Origin: Batillaria attramentaria
Taxonomy: Eukaryota; Mollusca; Gastropoda; Batillariidae
Reading direction: 5' to 3'
Assembly: GCA_018292915.2 (NCBI GenBank)
Contig: JACVVK020000315.1
Coordinates: forward strand, 667,501 to 731,500
Length of the DNA: 64,000 bases
A model generated the notes under the pieces. That model did not search any database and was not told the origin of the DNA. It was given only the letters and a program-made list of their open reading frames with translations. Below are positions 24,224 through 43,214 of this stretch, one piece after another; the first letter of the stretch is position 1, and each line of letters opens with the position of its first letter. Made by a program: the position numbers and the translations under genes.

Positions 24224-25562
24224 ATGTCTAGCACCGCGACTGCTCGCATAAATCCCAAGAAACAAACCCTCGAGGATGCATATTCGCCCCCAGCAAACTT
24301 TCTAGAAATCGACCTGCTCGATCCTCAAACACATGGAGTTGCGAAGAAGCGGTACACAGACTATGAAGTCCGCATGAAGGTGAGACATGAAGCTGATAGT
24401 CTTTGTTACCACCCCTTTCGGTTGTGACGGAAGTGATCAACGCCGCTAAAATAAAGTAGTGTATGGACCGTTGCTTCAAATAAACAAGATTAAACGGAAT
24501 CTTTAACATTTTTTTGAGAAATCGATGCACAGTTCTAAAAGGGCAACTTTTGTTCTGTAAAGAAAACACGTGTAGGCGATGGTGCTGGTTGACAAAATGG
24601 TGACAATGTGTAACTCGTCTACACCCACCCACATTGTCCATTGCATGTTGACTAATCGAGTAGTGTCCACACGCTTTGTATGTACTGCGTACCCACATTA
24701 AGCTTTCCGCGATGACACGGCTTTGCAAATGACTGTAGCCGGACAAATGGATTTAATGTTTCCTTGTTCATATTTGTTGTTAGTGTTAGAACCACCCCCA
24801 CAGTGACAGTACTGGCAGACGCATTGACACTAGAAAAGTTAATTTGCTTCATTTAGCTGTAGAAACTACAGAAAACACCTGTAGGATTGATTTCCTTACT
24901 AGTACAAGATGGTCTTGTGTATTTCAGGGCCCAAAATCTTCCACCTTTTGGTGGCTTTCCGTCTTTGGCATAAAATTTTCCTCCCCCGAAAAGTGTTTTT
25001 TCACCTCGCAACCCCTTAAAATCGTGCCAACAAACCCCAGGTTGCACTGATTTTAATCAGATTCTAAAAAAATTCCTCCAATAAAAGTGTTTCTGCCTTT
25101 GGAGCACTGACCACAATCATACCAGAATGCACTAAATTGCACAGATTTAGTTTGATTTAAAAAAAAAAAATTCTTGAGAAGCCTGCCCCTGGACACCCCT
25201 ATCATATTCATAATGTGTCTACTTTGCACTACACACTGTTCCTCCTTGTGGATAATGGACCATTTTAAGCCCTGATATTTATAACCATAATCATAATAAT
25301 GTCAACAGTAACTTTTTTCTGTAGACTTTTTGTTGGGTTGATTTTTATGTTATGATATAATCATAAGTTTAATAATAAAATCAAGTTCAGTGTGGTTTGA
25401 CTTCTACTTCAAATTTTCAGACCAACTTGCCAGTTTTCAAGCTCCGAGACTCAAGTGTGAGGAGAAGATACAGTGATTTTGAATGGTTACGGAATGAGCT
25501 GGAGAGAGACAGTAAGGTAACAATACGGATTTATTTTTTCACTTGGTCTGATTGCTTTCTCC

Positions 25563-25622
<60 letters not shown>

Positions 25623-27518
25623 TTTATAACTACAGTACTCGGTATAACATGCTCTCCAGTATTGAAGTGGGATCAATAATTGATAACTTTTACTTTGTGA
25701 TTCAATCTCAGACTCTAAGGACTGTATTACACTGATCTTATTAAGTTGTCATCCTGGGAATAGAGTACATGTACCTTTATTATTATCCTGGGAATAGAGT
25801 ACATGTACCTTTATTATTATCCTGGGAATAGAGTACATGTACCTTTATTATTGCAGTTGCTTGGTGACACATCAGACAGATGTATACTCTTCCGGCTGCA
25901 TTGCAATTTACATAGCCTGCATCAAATGTTTCACCATCATCATCATCATCATCATGATCTATGTAAATTGTAAATGTAATGTGTATGTAATGTTCTGCTG
26001 TTGTAAGGCATCCAGAGCTCCAGCAGGAGGTTGGGCACCAGACAAATCCTCGTTATTACTCTTCTGTCTTCATGACCGAACACTGTTTTTCACAATCACC
26101 ACAGACGGACATTCTGTTTTTCACGAAAGTAGAAAAAAAAAAGGAAGAAGAAAATCGCACTGGTCTTGGTTGGTACGGTACCGAGAGACTTGTTTGCGAT
26201 TAGTAATTTACTAATTAGGTGAGTACGCTGTCTTTCACTGGAGGTGAAAAAAAGGCAATCTCATTATCTGGTTCCAGTTCATGAGCAGCCCCTGGACCCT
26301 GGCATGGGTTTCAGTGTTTTCGGACTTTCTGACTCTTAGTGTCACCCAAGCAATTGTCTCTGCATGTCAATAGTATAGTAAGTGCTGGAGTAAATGAAGA
26401 TAGAGATCTATAGAGGTTGTGTAAATGATGTGTCTTGTTGCAGATTGTTGTACCACCATTGCCGGGTAAGGCGTTAAAACGACAGCTGCCTTTCCGAGGA
26501 GATGATGGTATATTTGAGGAAGACTTCATTGAGGAACGACGAAAGGGGCTAGAGCAGTTTATCAACAAGTGAGTGGATGAGAACTGGTTATTAACCGTTC
26601 TGTACTAGTAAACTACTTCATTTGAGTCAGCTGCAGTAGAGTGCTCCTTGCAGGAAGCTGAAGTGGGAGATGAATGTACTGTGTCTGGTAACATTCCCTA
26701 GCTGTCCACTAGAGGGAAAAGAAGCTACTGCTTTGTCAGTACATTTACACTGTTTCTTGTCTGTATGCTGTAAGTGTAAGTTTCTGTATGCATCGTTAAT
26801 GTTATCCCTTAAGATCCTGAGCCCAGCCACCCCCTGCCTGTTCTATGATAAGATTTGTTAAAGAGAACAAGCCACTGCACACCAGTAAAACTAGAAGCAC
26901 TTCAAGCCACTATTATGCAAGGTGTGGGCCTTCCCTGCTAGACCTGAGACTCCTGCAGACTGCATAATAGTAATATTAATAGTGGCTGTATGTAAGCATG
27001 TATAAAAAAATAAAAATATTAATAGTGGCTTGAAATGGCTGCAAGTGATGTGAAGATTTCAAGTAAAATTGCGAATTTTTTTGCTTGGGCTGGTCAGAGT
27101 TCGTTATTACTGTTAGTATGTTTCACATGCAATTCATTCTAGGACTTTGACCAGCAATTCCTCTGTGTTGTTTGGGAAAGAATTGATTGTAAGGTATCTG
27201 ACATGTAGCTGCTAGTACTAGTGCTAGGGGTTAGTGTTGTTGGTTTCTCAGATTCTTCTTTTTGTGCAATTGCAGCAGTGGTTGATTTCATTTCAGAACT
27301 GGTCTGTTGTAGTAACACTAACACTTCCACTAACACTAACACTCTCACAACTGCCAGTCGTCATGAATGATCAGTTTCATAGTACATGTTCTTTGTTTCG
27401 TTTTTCTTCCAGAGTGGCGGGCCATCCCTTGGCACAGAATGAGAAGTGCTTGCACATGTTTCTTCAGGAGCCAGTGATCGATAAGAACTATGTTCCAGGC
27501 AAGATTCGAACCAACTAG
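24224..27518 (+). CDS. SNX3: Sorting nexin-3/12 (complete, 4 exons, 160 aa)
   Basis: Exons 24224-24379, 25421-25516, 26444-26568 and 27413-27518; all phases join and the sum is 483 nt, close to human SNX3 (162 aa). Introns are GT-AG (donors GTGAGA, GTAACA, GTGAGT). The protein is one PX domain with a short N-terminal leader; [10 protein letters not shown] (66-75) holds the Arg-Tyr pair that binds phosphatidylinositol 3-phosphate, and [19 protein letters not shown] is the family's membrane-facing loop. SNX3 binds early-endosome PI3P and works with retromer in cargo recycling (family knowledge). The start is chosen because [20 protein letters not shown] matches the family N-terminus; an in-frame upstream Met at 24143 would add an unsupported leader. 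A long 3' UTR probably follows. SNX3 and SNX12 are vertebrate duplicates, so a single invertebrate gene is orthologous to both. Confidence 0.97.
24925..25274 (+). mobile_element. CAGGG-type short DNA transposon, 350-bp copy
   Basis: Ends CAGGGCCCAAAATCTTCCA and TGGACCATTTTAAGCCCTG are imperfect inverted repeats. The interior shares the CCACCTTTTGG, TTTTCCTCC and GCACAGATTTAG blocks with the copies at 18708, 31175 and 36657. It has no coding capacity. It lies in SNX3 intron 1. Confidence 0.75.
25566..25620. repeat. (TG)n microsatellite
   Basis: A pure TG run about 50 bp after SNX3 exon 2. Confidence 0.95.
25751..25852. repeat. 34-bp tandem repeat, 3 copies
   Basis: ATCCTGGGAATAGAGTACAT starts at 25751, 25785 and 25819; the copies are identical. 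In SNX3 intron 2. Confidence 0.95.
26860..27070. repeat. Foldback repeat family, copy 1
   Basis: Shares AAGCCACTGCACACCAGTA, CACTTCAAGCCAC and GATGTGAAGATTTCAA-type text with 49919-50070. Contains GCACTTCAAGCCACTATTA and, inverted, TAATAGTGGCTTGAAATGGC. It is partly expanded by a duplicated ATTAATAGTGGCT. In SNX3 intron 3. Confidence 0.75.
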
Positions 27519-27947
27519 ACATCGTCAGGCAGGCCGGCATGTGCTGCATCCCCCAGACACGCGCGTTTCTCCAGCAGTGAAAAGATCAACAGACTGTAGT
27601 AGTGCGGTATTCATGCAGTTTAAGAGAAAATCCACTGAGCAAGAAATTAGAGAGTGAAATAAGGTGATTTGATCCATCAGCTGTTACAGCTAGTTTGGCT
27701 TGGGTTTGATGTGTTTGGTTCTGCAATTATGTCTCAAAGTATTTTGGGGTTTGTTGTGTTTCACACACTCCTAATGTTTATGTTTAGCATGGCTTTGACA
27801 CTAAAATATGATTCAGGAACTTTGGGCAGTTGTGTTTCAAATTTGTTAGGTTTGACATTGAAGTGGAGTCAAAGTACTGGTAGATTGTAACGTCCTGCCA
27901 GCTCGCTCTTTCAACTCTCTAGCTTGTAGAGGAGCAACTGATTTTAA

Positions 27948-27948
<1 letters not shown>

Positions 27949-27992
<44 letters not shown>

Positions 27993-28019
27993 TGAGTGAG
28001 TAGTGTGTGTGTGTGTGTG
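27949..28019. repeat. (TG)n microsatellite
   Basis: A TG run with GAGTGAGTGAG interruption. Confidence 0.95.
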
Positions 28020-28246
28020 CACATTGTGTTTGATAGTGGACATCTATTCATTACAGACCTGTATCAGCTGTGTTACTATTAGTATTACTGAATAGGCTAG
28101 ATGAGGGACTGGCAAACTGTGTGTGGTTATTTTCCAGTAATCAGTGATGTAGATTTTGTAAACTGCTGCTAAATATAAAGATCTTTACATTTTGGTCACA
28201 AGATACAAGTACCCATGGTGAACAAACTTTTTGTGAAAGGGAAGAT

Positions 28247-28268
28247 CCCCGCCCCCCCCCCCCCCCCC

Positions 28269-28319
<51 letters not shown>
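28247..28319. repeat. C-run followed by (AC)n microsatellite
   Basis: A run of about 15 C's broken once, then AACACAC... to 28319. Confidence 0.95.
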
Positions 28320-28322
<3 letters not shown>

Positions 28323-31174
28323 CCTCCTTTTGAAATTACATTAGATATTCTGTATACAGTGGAAGAGAATGCCAAGTCCATTCTCAACATGAAGGTCATG
28401 CTGGCCTGTGTCAGCACCTACTAGTACCAGTACAAGTGCAGTTGCTGTGACTTTGGAAATGTTATGTTACAGCCAAAAGGGATTGCCATGCTAACATAGA
28501 AAGCTGCTCAAGTTACATACACTGTTTGACACACTGTCCAACAGGTACATGTATGAATCTTGTAACTGACAAGTGAGGTTATGGGTACATGTAACTGACA
28601 AGTGGTTATGGGTACATGTATCTTGTAACCGACATGTTTGGGGTACATGTATCTTGTAAGTGACATGTTCGGGGTACTGTTACTGTACATCAGTTTTTGC
28701 CCTGGAGGACCTAATCAGTAATCAGTAATGTAGTATGTAACTGAGACACAAAAGACCCAGCATGTTCTGTGTCACATGGTATGTTACATTAATTTTCATC
28801 ACGACCAGCTTGCCAAGGCTGTGATAGGGACCCAGTAATTGACCTTTTCCTTCTCTCTAGAGCTCTAACGGAAACATACTAACTTAGCGAATTGACAGCG
28901 ATCACATGGATGATGGAGTGTTGATAAGGAGAAACATCACAGCTTGTGCTTATATAAATGTGAAGGTCTAATTCTTTTAATCCAGTACCTGTGTGTGTAT
29001 TGATATTTTATGGGGTTTTGCCGCTCAACCTTTCACTATAGGACTGTTTTGTTTTGCCAGTGTCCAGTTTGATCTTTCTGTCAGTTGAGAATTGTGCTTG
29101 CCACGCGAGTGTTTGGGCCTGCAGATATTAGCGTAAATACTAAAACAGAACAAGAGTGTGACTGAATTCTGTTCACCAGAGCTGGGGGGAAAGACCAGTA
29201 CATGTGCACATTATTCGGGGAGGTAATTCCCTCAGCATGTATTGACTTACGAGCAGAGTAACCAGCTCGTCTACTACCACAATGTAAATGTTTTTTTGTT
29301 GAATCTTTTTGTGAGTATGTCTCGGTCCTCTGTGTGTATGCCAAGTGTCAAGCTACTGTTTGTACATAAACCGCATACTCATTTTTGTACGGATTTCTGC
29401 TTTTTTTTTTTCTTTCTTTTTTTAAGTCCCATGTAAACCTACACTTGGTGACTGCACTGCTTGAGTATTGCATGCTGTAGTACATGTATGTATCAGATTC
29501 CTAGTGGGCTTTCTAGCAGTCTCAGTGTACAAGCTTCTTGTTATGGGTTCCTTGGTGGGTTTTGTGAGAGCTTGTGGCTCGGATGTATTCTGATGCTCTG
29601 TCCAGGTAGGCATTGTCATTCTCGCTCTCACACCACTTGGTCCACTAAAACTAAAACTGTGACCACCCCCGCCCCCCACCCCCTGGGGTAGACCGGAGTG
29701 ACCCTGGGTACAACAATAGTGAGTAATGGGTATACTTGCCTGCCCAACCTCCCCAGGGTATTCCATAAAACACGGTACTGCCTGACATCAGGCAAAATAA
29801 AAAAACGCATCAGAAAAGTTGGCTGGGGCTTGGATACAAAGAAACCATTCCTTACTCTGATTCAGTCAGTGTGTTTTTATTTCTCTATCTTGCTGGTGAG
29901 TACGAGGGGGAAGGGAGGTGGGGGATTTCTCTATTTTGCTGGTAAGTATGGGGGGGGGGGGGGGGTTCTCTATCTTGCTGGTGAGTACGAGGGGGAAGGG
30001 AGGTGGGGGGGGGGGATTGCAAGGGTAACACAAGTTATTGTGTTTGGATTGTCAGTCGTATAGAAGTATTCACTTTTTCTTTTTTTACATGTATCTGTAG
30101 AGTGCACACTGCTTTAAACAGAAGTTTTGTTTTTGTCATGATACAGTACGTGTACTTTTTTATGTGTTGGGTCATGAAGATCCGCCCATTATGTTGAGAA
30201 AACAGTCTCCCTAGCAAATGCAGCAACATGTATTTTTGTGGTGATATTTTGTCTGTCTTTTACTTAGTTTTGTTAAAGTTGTATTTGCTTGTGCACACTA
30301 CACACAAATGTCTTATACTCTCTCTCTCCCTCTCTCTTTTCAAATTTAATAACTTAAATGAATTGTCTGCAATGACTGGAATGTGTGGATATAAAATGTG
30401 TACATTGTGATGTACAGGAGTGATATATATCTGTATATGGCAGAAAGAGCATTCTTGTTTCAATAAAGTACATGTGACTGAGAGCTTCAGTTTGAATCAT
30501 GTGAATTTGTTATGAAAGTCTCGCACTGATTACCAGTCGTGTTCGAGTGTGAAGATGAGGCAACAGTGAGGAAAATGCAATCTCAACTTCAGCCCTCCGG
30601 AAAATATTCTTCTTCTGATAAAATAGTAAACTAAAACACTGACAAAACAGTAAGCTAAAATATGATCTGTTTTAGTTACATGTACAAGATACCGCTACGT
30701 GAATGTCGGTAGATCACAATTTGTAACGTTAAAATTGAAGTCACTCTTGGGTCAGGTGATCTGCAGTTTGAACACGATGTATGAGTAATGCAAAATATTG
30801 AGCCATCGTAAAACTTCTTCCATATTTTTTGTTTGCAAGAGAAAATAGATCACCAACACTCTGTCTGACTTTACTGCCATGTGCATTTCTCACTGCACTG
30901 TAAACACTACCACTGATTCTGGCCCACGCTGAGATCATGCAGTCACTTGGAGAAAGGGATACAATTCTGAGGTATGTCAGGAACATGACTCTTTCGTGGC
31001 CCCTCGCACCTCCCCCCCCCCCCCCCCCCACTACACACACTGCGAGTACATGTTGATACCTCACTGTAATACACTCAGAATTGCAAGACAATTGTCAACA
31101 AGGGGAACAACATGGACTCATAAGAAGATCTTTTGACTACAATGACAAACATATGCCCCCTAATCTGGAGTACG

Positions 31175-31496
31175 CAGGGTTTACAATCTTCTACCTTTTG
31201 GCAGATTTCCACCTTTGGTTTCAAATTTTCCTCCTCACAAAAACTGTTTCCTTCTATGAAGTACGTAAAATCACACCAACACGCACCAAACTGTACAGAT
31301 TTAGTCTCATTCTAAAAATGTTCCTCCAGAGAAAGTGTTTCCTCCTATAAAAGCACTTAATATCATGCCAAAATGCACCAAACTGCACAGATTTTAGTGT
31401 TTTTTTTTTTTTAATCATCTTTGCAGGATTTGCCACTTTGCCATGATATAGTACACACGTTTTGTCCTTTGGGATCATGGATAATTTTAAGCCCTG
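31175..31496 (+). mobile_element. CAGGG-type short DNA transposon, 322-bp copy
   Basis: Begins CAGGGTTTACAATCTTCTACC and ends ATAATTTTAAGCCCTG. Interior blocks match the 24925 copy, including a second internal CACCAAACTG(C/T)ACAGATTT motif. It lies between SNX3 and MEAF6. Confidence 0.75.
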
Positions 31497-31988
31497 AGTT
31501 GGATCATCCAGCTGCATTTACTCCGTCTTCCATACAGAAGGTTAAGAGGAGATCTCACTGAGGTTTACAAAATCACCCACTGTTTCTACACTATAGATGG
31601 TGAGAGTTACCTGCCCCACTGCAGTGAGGAAACAACAAGAGGCCGCAAGTACAAACTCAAGAAACAGGCACCTTGCCTTGAAATAAGAACGCACTATTTC
31701 CATCTCCGGGTTTGTAGACTCGGGAGTGAATTCCATGCGTTCATTGTTTTGACTCAATAAAAATAAATTACTTCTGATACTGTTCCTTGCAGATGTCACG
31801 TTTAACCTTTGCTTTGGGCGCGGAAAGGGTAAGCAGTGTGGCTCACTGCCTTCCGTACTGCATAACAACAGTGACTCCTTTGAAATTATTCACACGAAAA
31901 CATGACCCTTAACAATTTTCGATTCTCTGAGGACACGCCCACTTACTGCGGCAACCAAGGGAAGCCACTCTCAGTGTTAGATCGAAAA

Positions 31989-39598
<7,610 letters not shown>

Positions 39599-39777
39599 AC
39601 ACTCACTCACTACGTCCATGGCCAGCACCAGGTGGAAGAGTCGCCATTCTCTGATAACTGACATGCAGTCTTCGACTTTCCACAACCTCGCTTACGATCA
39701 CATTGTCAGGAGAATCTGCTGTCTGTCTCATGATGGACTGTCACTGACGTCGGTGCCTCTCACTGTTGTCTTGCAGA

Positions 39778-40262
39778 AGACTGATCGGCACAATGCGTGG
39801 TGGCTGATCGGCACGATGCGTGGTGACTGATCGGCACAATGCCTGGTGACTGATCGGCACAATGCGTGGTGACTGATCGGCACAATGCGTGGTGACTGAT
39901 CGGCACAATGCCTGGTGACTGATCGGCACAATGCGTGGTGACTGATCGGCACAATGCCTGGTGACTGATCGGCACAATGCCTGGTGACTGATCGGCACAT
40001 TGCCTGGTGACTGATCGGCACATTGCCTGGTGACTGATCGGCACAATGCGTGGCGACTGATTGGCACAATGTGTGGTGACTGATCGGCACAATGCGTGGT
40101 GACTGATCGGCACAATGTGTGGTGACTGATTGGCACAATGTGTGGTGACTGATTGGCACAATGTGTGGTGACTGATTGGCACAATGCGTGGTGACTGATT
40201 GGCACTATGCCTGGTGACTGATCGGCACAATGTGTGGTGACTGATTGGCACAATGCGTGGTG
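39778..40262. repeat. 23-bp minisatellite, about 21 copies
   Basis: Unit GTGACTGATCGGCACAATGC plus three bases, with point variants (CGG/TGG; CGTGG/CTGG/TGTGG). It lies 3' of MEAF6, in its presumed 3' UTR. As 23 is not a multiple of 3, all three frames stay open and yield spurious repeat proteins. Confidence 0.95.
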
Positions 40263-41584
40263 CTGTAACTTGGTCTGCTGTTGCAGGACTGCCATGCTTG
40301 GTGCAGTTTGTGTGTTGTCTATATCACTAACTCCGCGTCCAGTGACGTTTACTCATGTAAAATAGTTGTATAGTTCTCTCTCTCTCTCTCTCTCTCTCTC
40401 CTGGCATTGTCTTCTGTCTTCATGTCAGTGTGCAATCCATTCTTGGGGCTCTGCACTCAAATAAGCTCAGATTTTAAAAAAAGATAGTCCCCCATCCCCC
40501 CCCCCCCTCTTCCCCACCCTTCACCCACTTCCAGGATCCTTTTGATGTTTTTCAAAGTACATTATCAGGGTAGAACAACGGTCTTTAGTGCATTTTGTTG
40601 TCTCCTGGTTGATTCATCATCACATCATGTTGTACAGTACTGTTACACATATACTTAAGAACTGTAAGCTGCTTTTCCCGTCTGCAATGTGCTACAGTTG
40701 AGAGGATGTTGGTTGTTTTTTTCTTTTCAACTGTAGATGCACCATGTAAGTCTTGAAAGAAAGCAATCACAGTTTGATGACTTGCGGTTTTAAAGCATTT
40801 TGCAGCAGGAGGAAGGTACATGTATCAATGTTTATATGAATGACCAGGGTTACCATGTACAGATCAACTACATCATTTTATATTTTAATGAATTTGTCTC
40901 AGATCTGACCTCTCTCTCTCTGGTGTATCATCAAGGACCACACAATGTCAGTTGACTGTAGAATGGAAAACTCTTCTCACTCACACTATCTTTCTTGTTC
41001 ACTCCCACTTTGTTGTTCATTAAATTAATAACGCACGCCACATACATAAAGTAGTAATGGTTGGTTGTTGTTTTTTTTGGCAGAATAGTTCACCTGTATA
41101 GCTGCCCTGTGCACGGAAGAAATTGGTTGTAGAAAATATTACGGGAGACTGCTTGTTAAAAAGTTATGCATGAGCCGAGTGTGTGGACTCCATCCCATTG
41201 TTACTCTACTTAAACTACTTACTGACGTGTACAGCGCTGTTGTTTTTATCGTGTAGCATCATCATGTATTGAAGGGAGACTGACAGCGTGCATGTGTGTG
41301 TATATGTGATTGTGTGAGTGTGTCTGGTTAGTATCAAGAGATTCAGATCTGCTGGTTGTAGACAAAACACGGAGGTGAGCTTCAGACTGGAGTGGAAAAT
41401 ACACGAGCCCGATGGACTGACTTGTGTCATGTTTTATTTTCATTGTATGTAACATGGTTGTTTCACTGTTGTGTCTTGGTTGTGTGGGCAATCAGGGTGT
41501 GCTGCAGTTCTGACATACATGTACAAATTTCACTTTGAAATACAAATTCCATGCTTGCTGAAAATGTCTGAGATACAGATGCAT

Positions 41585-41586
<2 letters not shown>

Positions 41587-41628
<42 letters not shown>

Positions 41629-41711
41629 TGACACACTGACGTGCACACATACTGACACACGCGCACACACACACACACACTGACGCACACACGCACACAC
41701 TGACACACACA
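41587..41711. repeat. (AC)n microsatellite with CACTGACA interruptions
   Basis: AC-rich run with repeated ACTGACAC/GACGCAC segments between the two convergent genes. Confidence 0.9.
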
Positions 41712-42127
41712 CATTTCAAGGGTGTCGGAGTTGACACTCTTTATATTTGACAGCCAAAGAGCGAGTGGTAACCCAACCAATACAGTCACAACTACAATAC
41801 ATCATTAAAAAATAATTTCTTGTGGAACACTGCCATCATGGATACTTGTATGTTGAACACTACCAAGTACAGTAGTAGTATATAATGGACACCTGTATGT
41901 GATACACCACCACCATGAAGACAAGAACAAACAATGACAAAACACCAAGAACTGCCACATCTGTGTGGCGTGCTTTATACTGAAAAGGCTTCTGCAGTTC
42001 CTCACGGCAGAATTGTTGGGTGGTTGTCGTTGGTAAGTAATACTACTAAACTCATTGAATAAAAATAACAGTAATGTTAAGACAGGACCGCTGTCATGAC
42101 ACTCCGTGTTAATACCTATTTACAGCG

Positions 42128-42455
42128 AGTGAAAGTTCACTTAGTAACAGTTCACTCAGTAGCAGTTCACATAGTGACAGTTCACTCGCTAACAGTTCAC
42201 TCAGTAGCAGTTCACATAGTGACAGTTCACTCGCTAACAGTTCACTCAGTAGCAGTTCACATAGTGACAGTTCACTCGCTAACAGTTCACTCAGTAGCAG
42301 TTCACATAGTGACAGTTCACTCGCTAACAGTTCACTCAGTAGCAGTTCACATAGTGACAGTTCACTCGCTAACAGTTCACTCAGTAGCAGTTCACATAGT
42401 GACAGTTCACTCGCTAACAGTTCACTCAGTAGCAGTTCACTTAGGGAGTTCACTT
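42128..42455. repeat. Nested 15-bp/45-bp minisatellite with AGTTCAC core
   Basis: About 22 copies of AGTTCAC spaced 15 bp apart; every three 15-mers form a 45-bp higher unit (variants ending CGCTAAC, AGTAGC, ATAGTGAC) repeated about seven times. It begins 27 bp past the globin stop codon, so it is probably transcribed in that gene's 3' UTR. AGTTCA resembles a nuclear-receptor half-site. Confidence 0.95.
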
Positions 42456-42481
42456 AGTAACACAACGCTGAGCGGTACAGG

Positions 42482-42987
42482 TCAATCTTGCCCGTGATGT
42501 GACGTGCTGGCGTGTGGCTCGTCCTGTTCACTGATGACCCCCAGTCCCACCACTCGGTTCTCCACGCCCTCTGTCAGATCGTCCAGCGGGTTCTCGTCCA
42601 CCTCCTCCAGGAGTGGTGTCCCGTTCTCGGCGGCCAGCTCGTTGTGTTTGCGGATGTAGCCGGTCCGAATCTCGGTCAGCATGAACTTGATCACCTGCTT
42701 CCACGCCAGTCGCAGCTCACCATGAAACCTGCACACGCGCACACGCACGCACGCACGCACGCACACGCAGTGAAAAACTGACACTGACAGGCATCTCACT
42801 GGCTGGGAGTAACAGTGTATTTACTGTTTTAGTATCAAGATGACAGTAAGATCTTCCACATTGCATAATCTCTGCTGGAATGCAAGCAAACATCGTGTGC
42901 AGTCTCTTTCCAAGGTTTTTGATGTCAGTCAGACACAGTTACAGTGAGAACATTGCTAACACACGTGCCTCCTGTACAATATAGTTG

Positions 42988-43041
<54 letters not shown>

Positions 43042-43175
43042 GACACCGACACCGACACACAGACAGGCAGACAGACACACACACCGACAGACTGACACAC
43101 ACACCGACAGACACACTAACACACACACACACACACACGCGCGCGCACGCGCGCACGCACGCACGCACGCACGCA

Positions 43176-43214
<39 letters not shown>

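Larger units (their letters stand above)
27519..30485 (+). other. Probable long 3' UTR and flank of SNX3
   Basis: No coding similarity is seen. It contains TG/AC microsatellites (27949-28019, 28271-28319), a repeated GGGTACATGTA stretch (about 28575-28680) and three near-copies of TCTTGCTGGTGAGTACGAGG-type text (29886-30005). AATAAA at 30462-30467 is a plausible polyadenylation signal. Transcript extent is inferred. Confidence 0.5.
39599..42127 (+). other. MEAF6 3' flank and intergenic DNA
   Basis: Beyond the 23-bp minisatellite listed separately, it holds a CT microsatellite (40376-40400), a CACA-rich microsatellite (41585-41711) and no recognisable exon. AATAAA-like text occurs near 42057 on the + strand. 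The convergent globin gene ends just to the right, so this contains both genes' 3' regions. Confidence 0.5.

Noticed and set aside
39728..40295. Repeat proteins of up to 184 residues on the minus strand
   Set aside because: They are translations of the 23-bp minisatellite in three frames.
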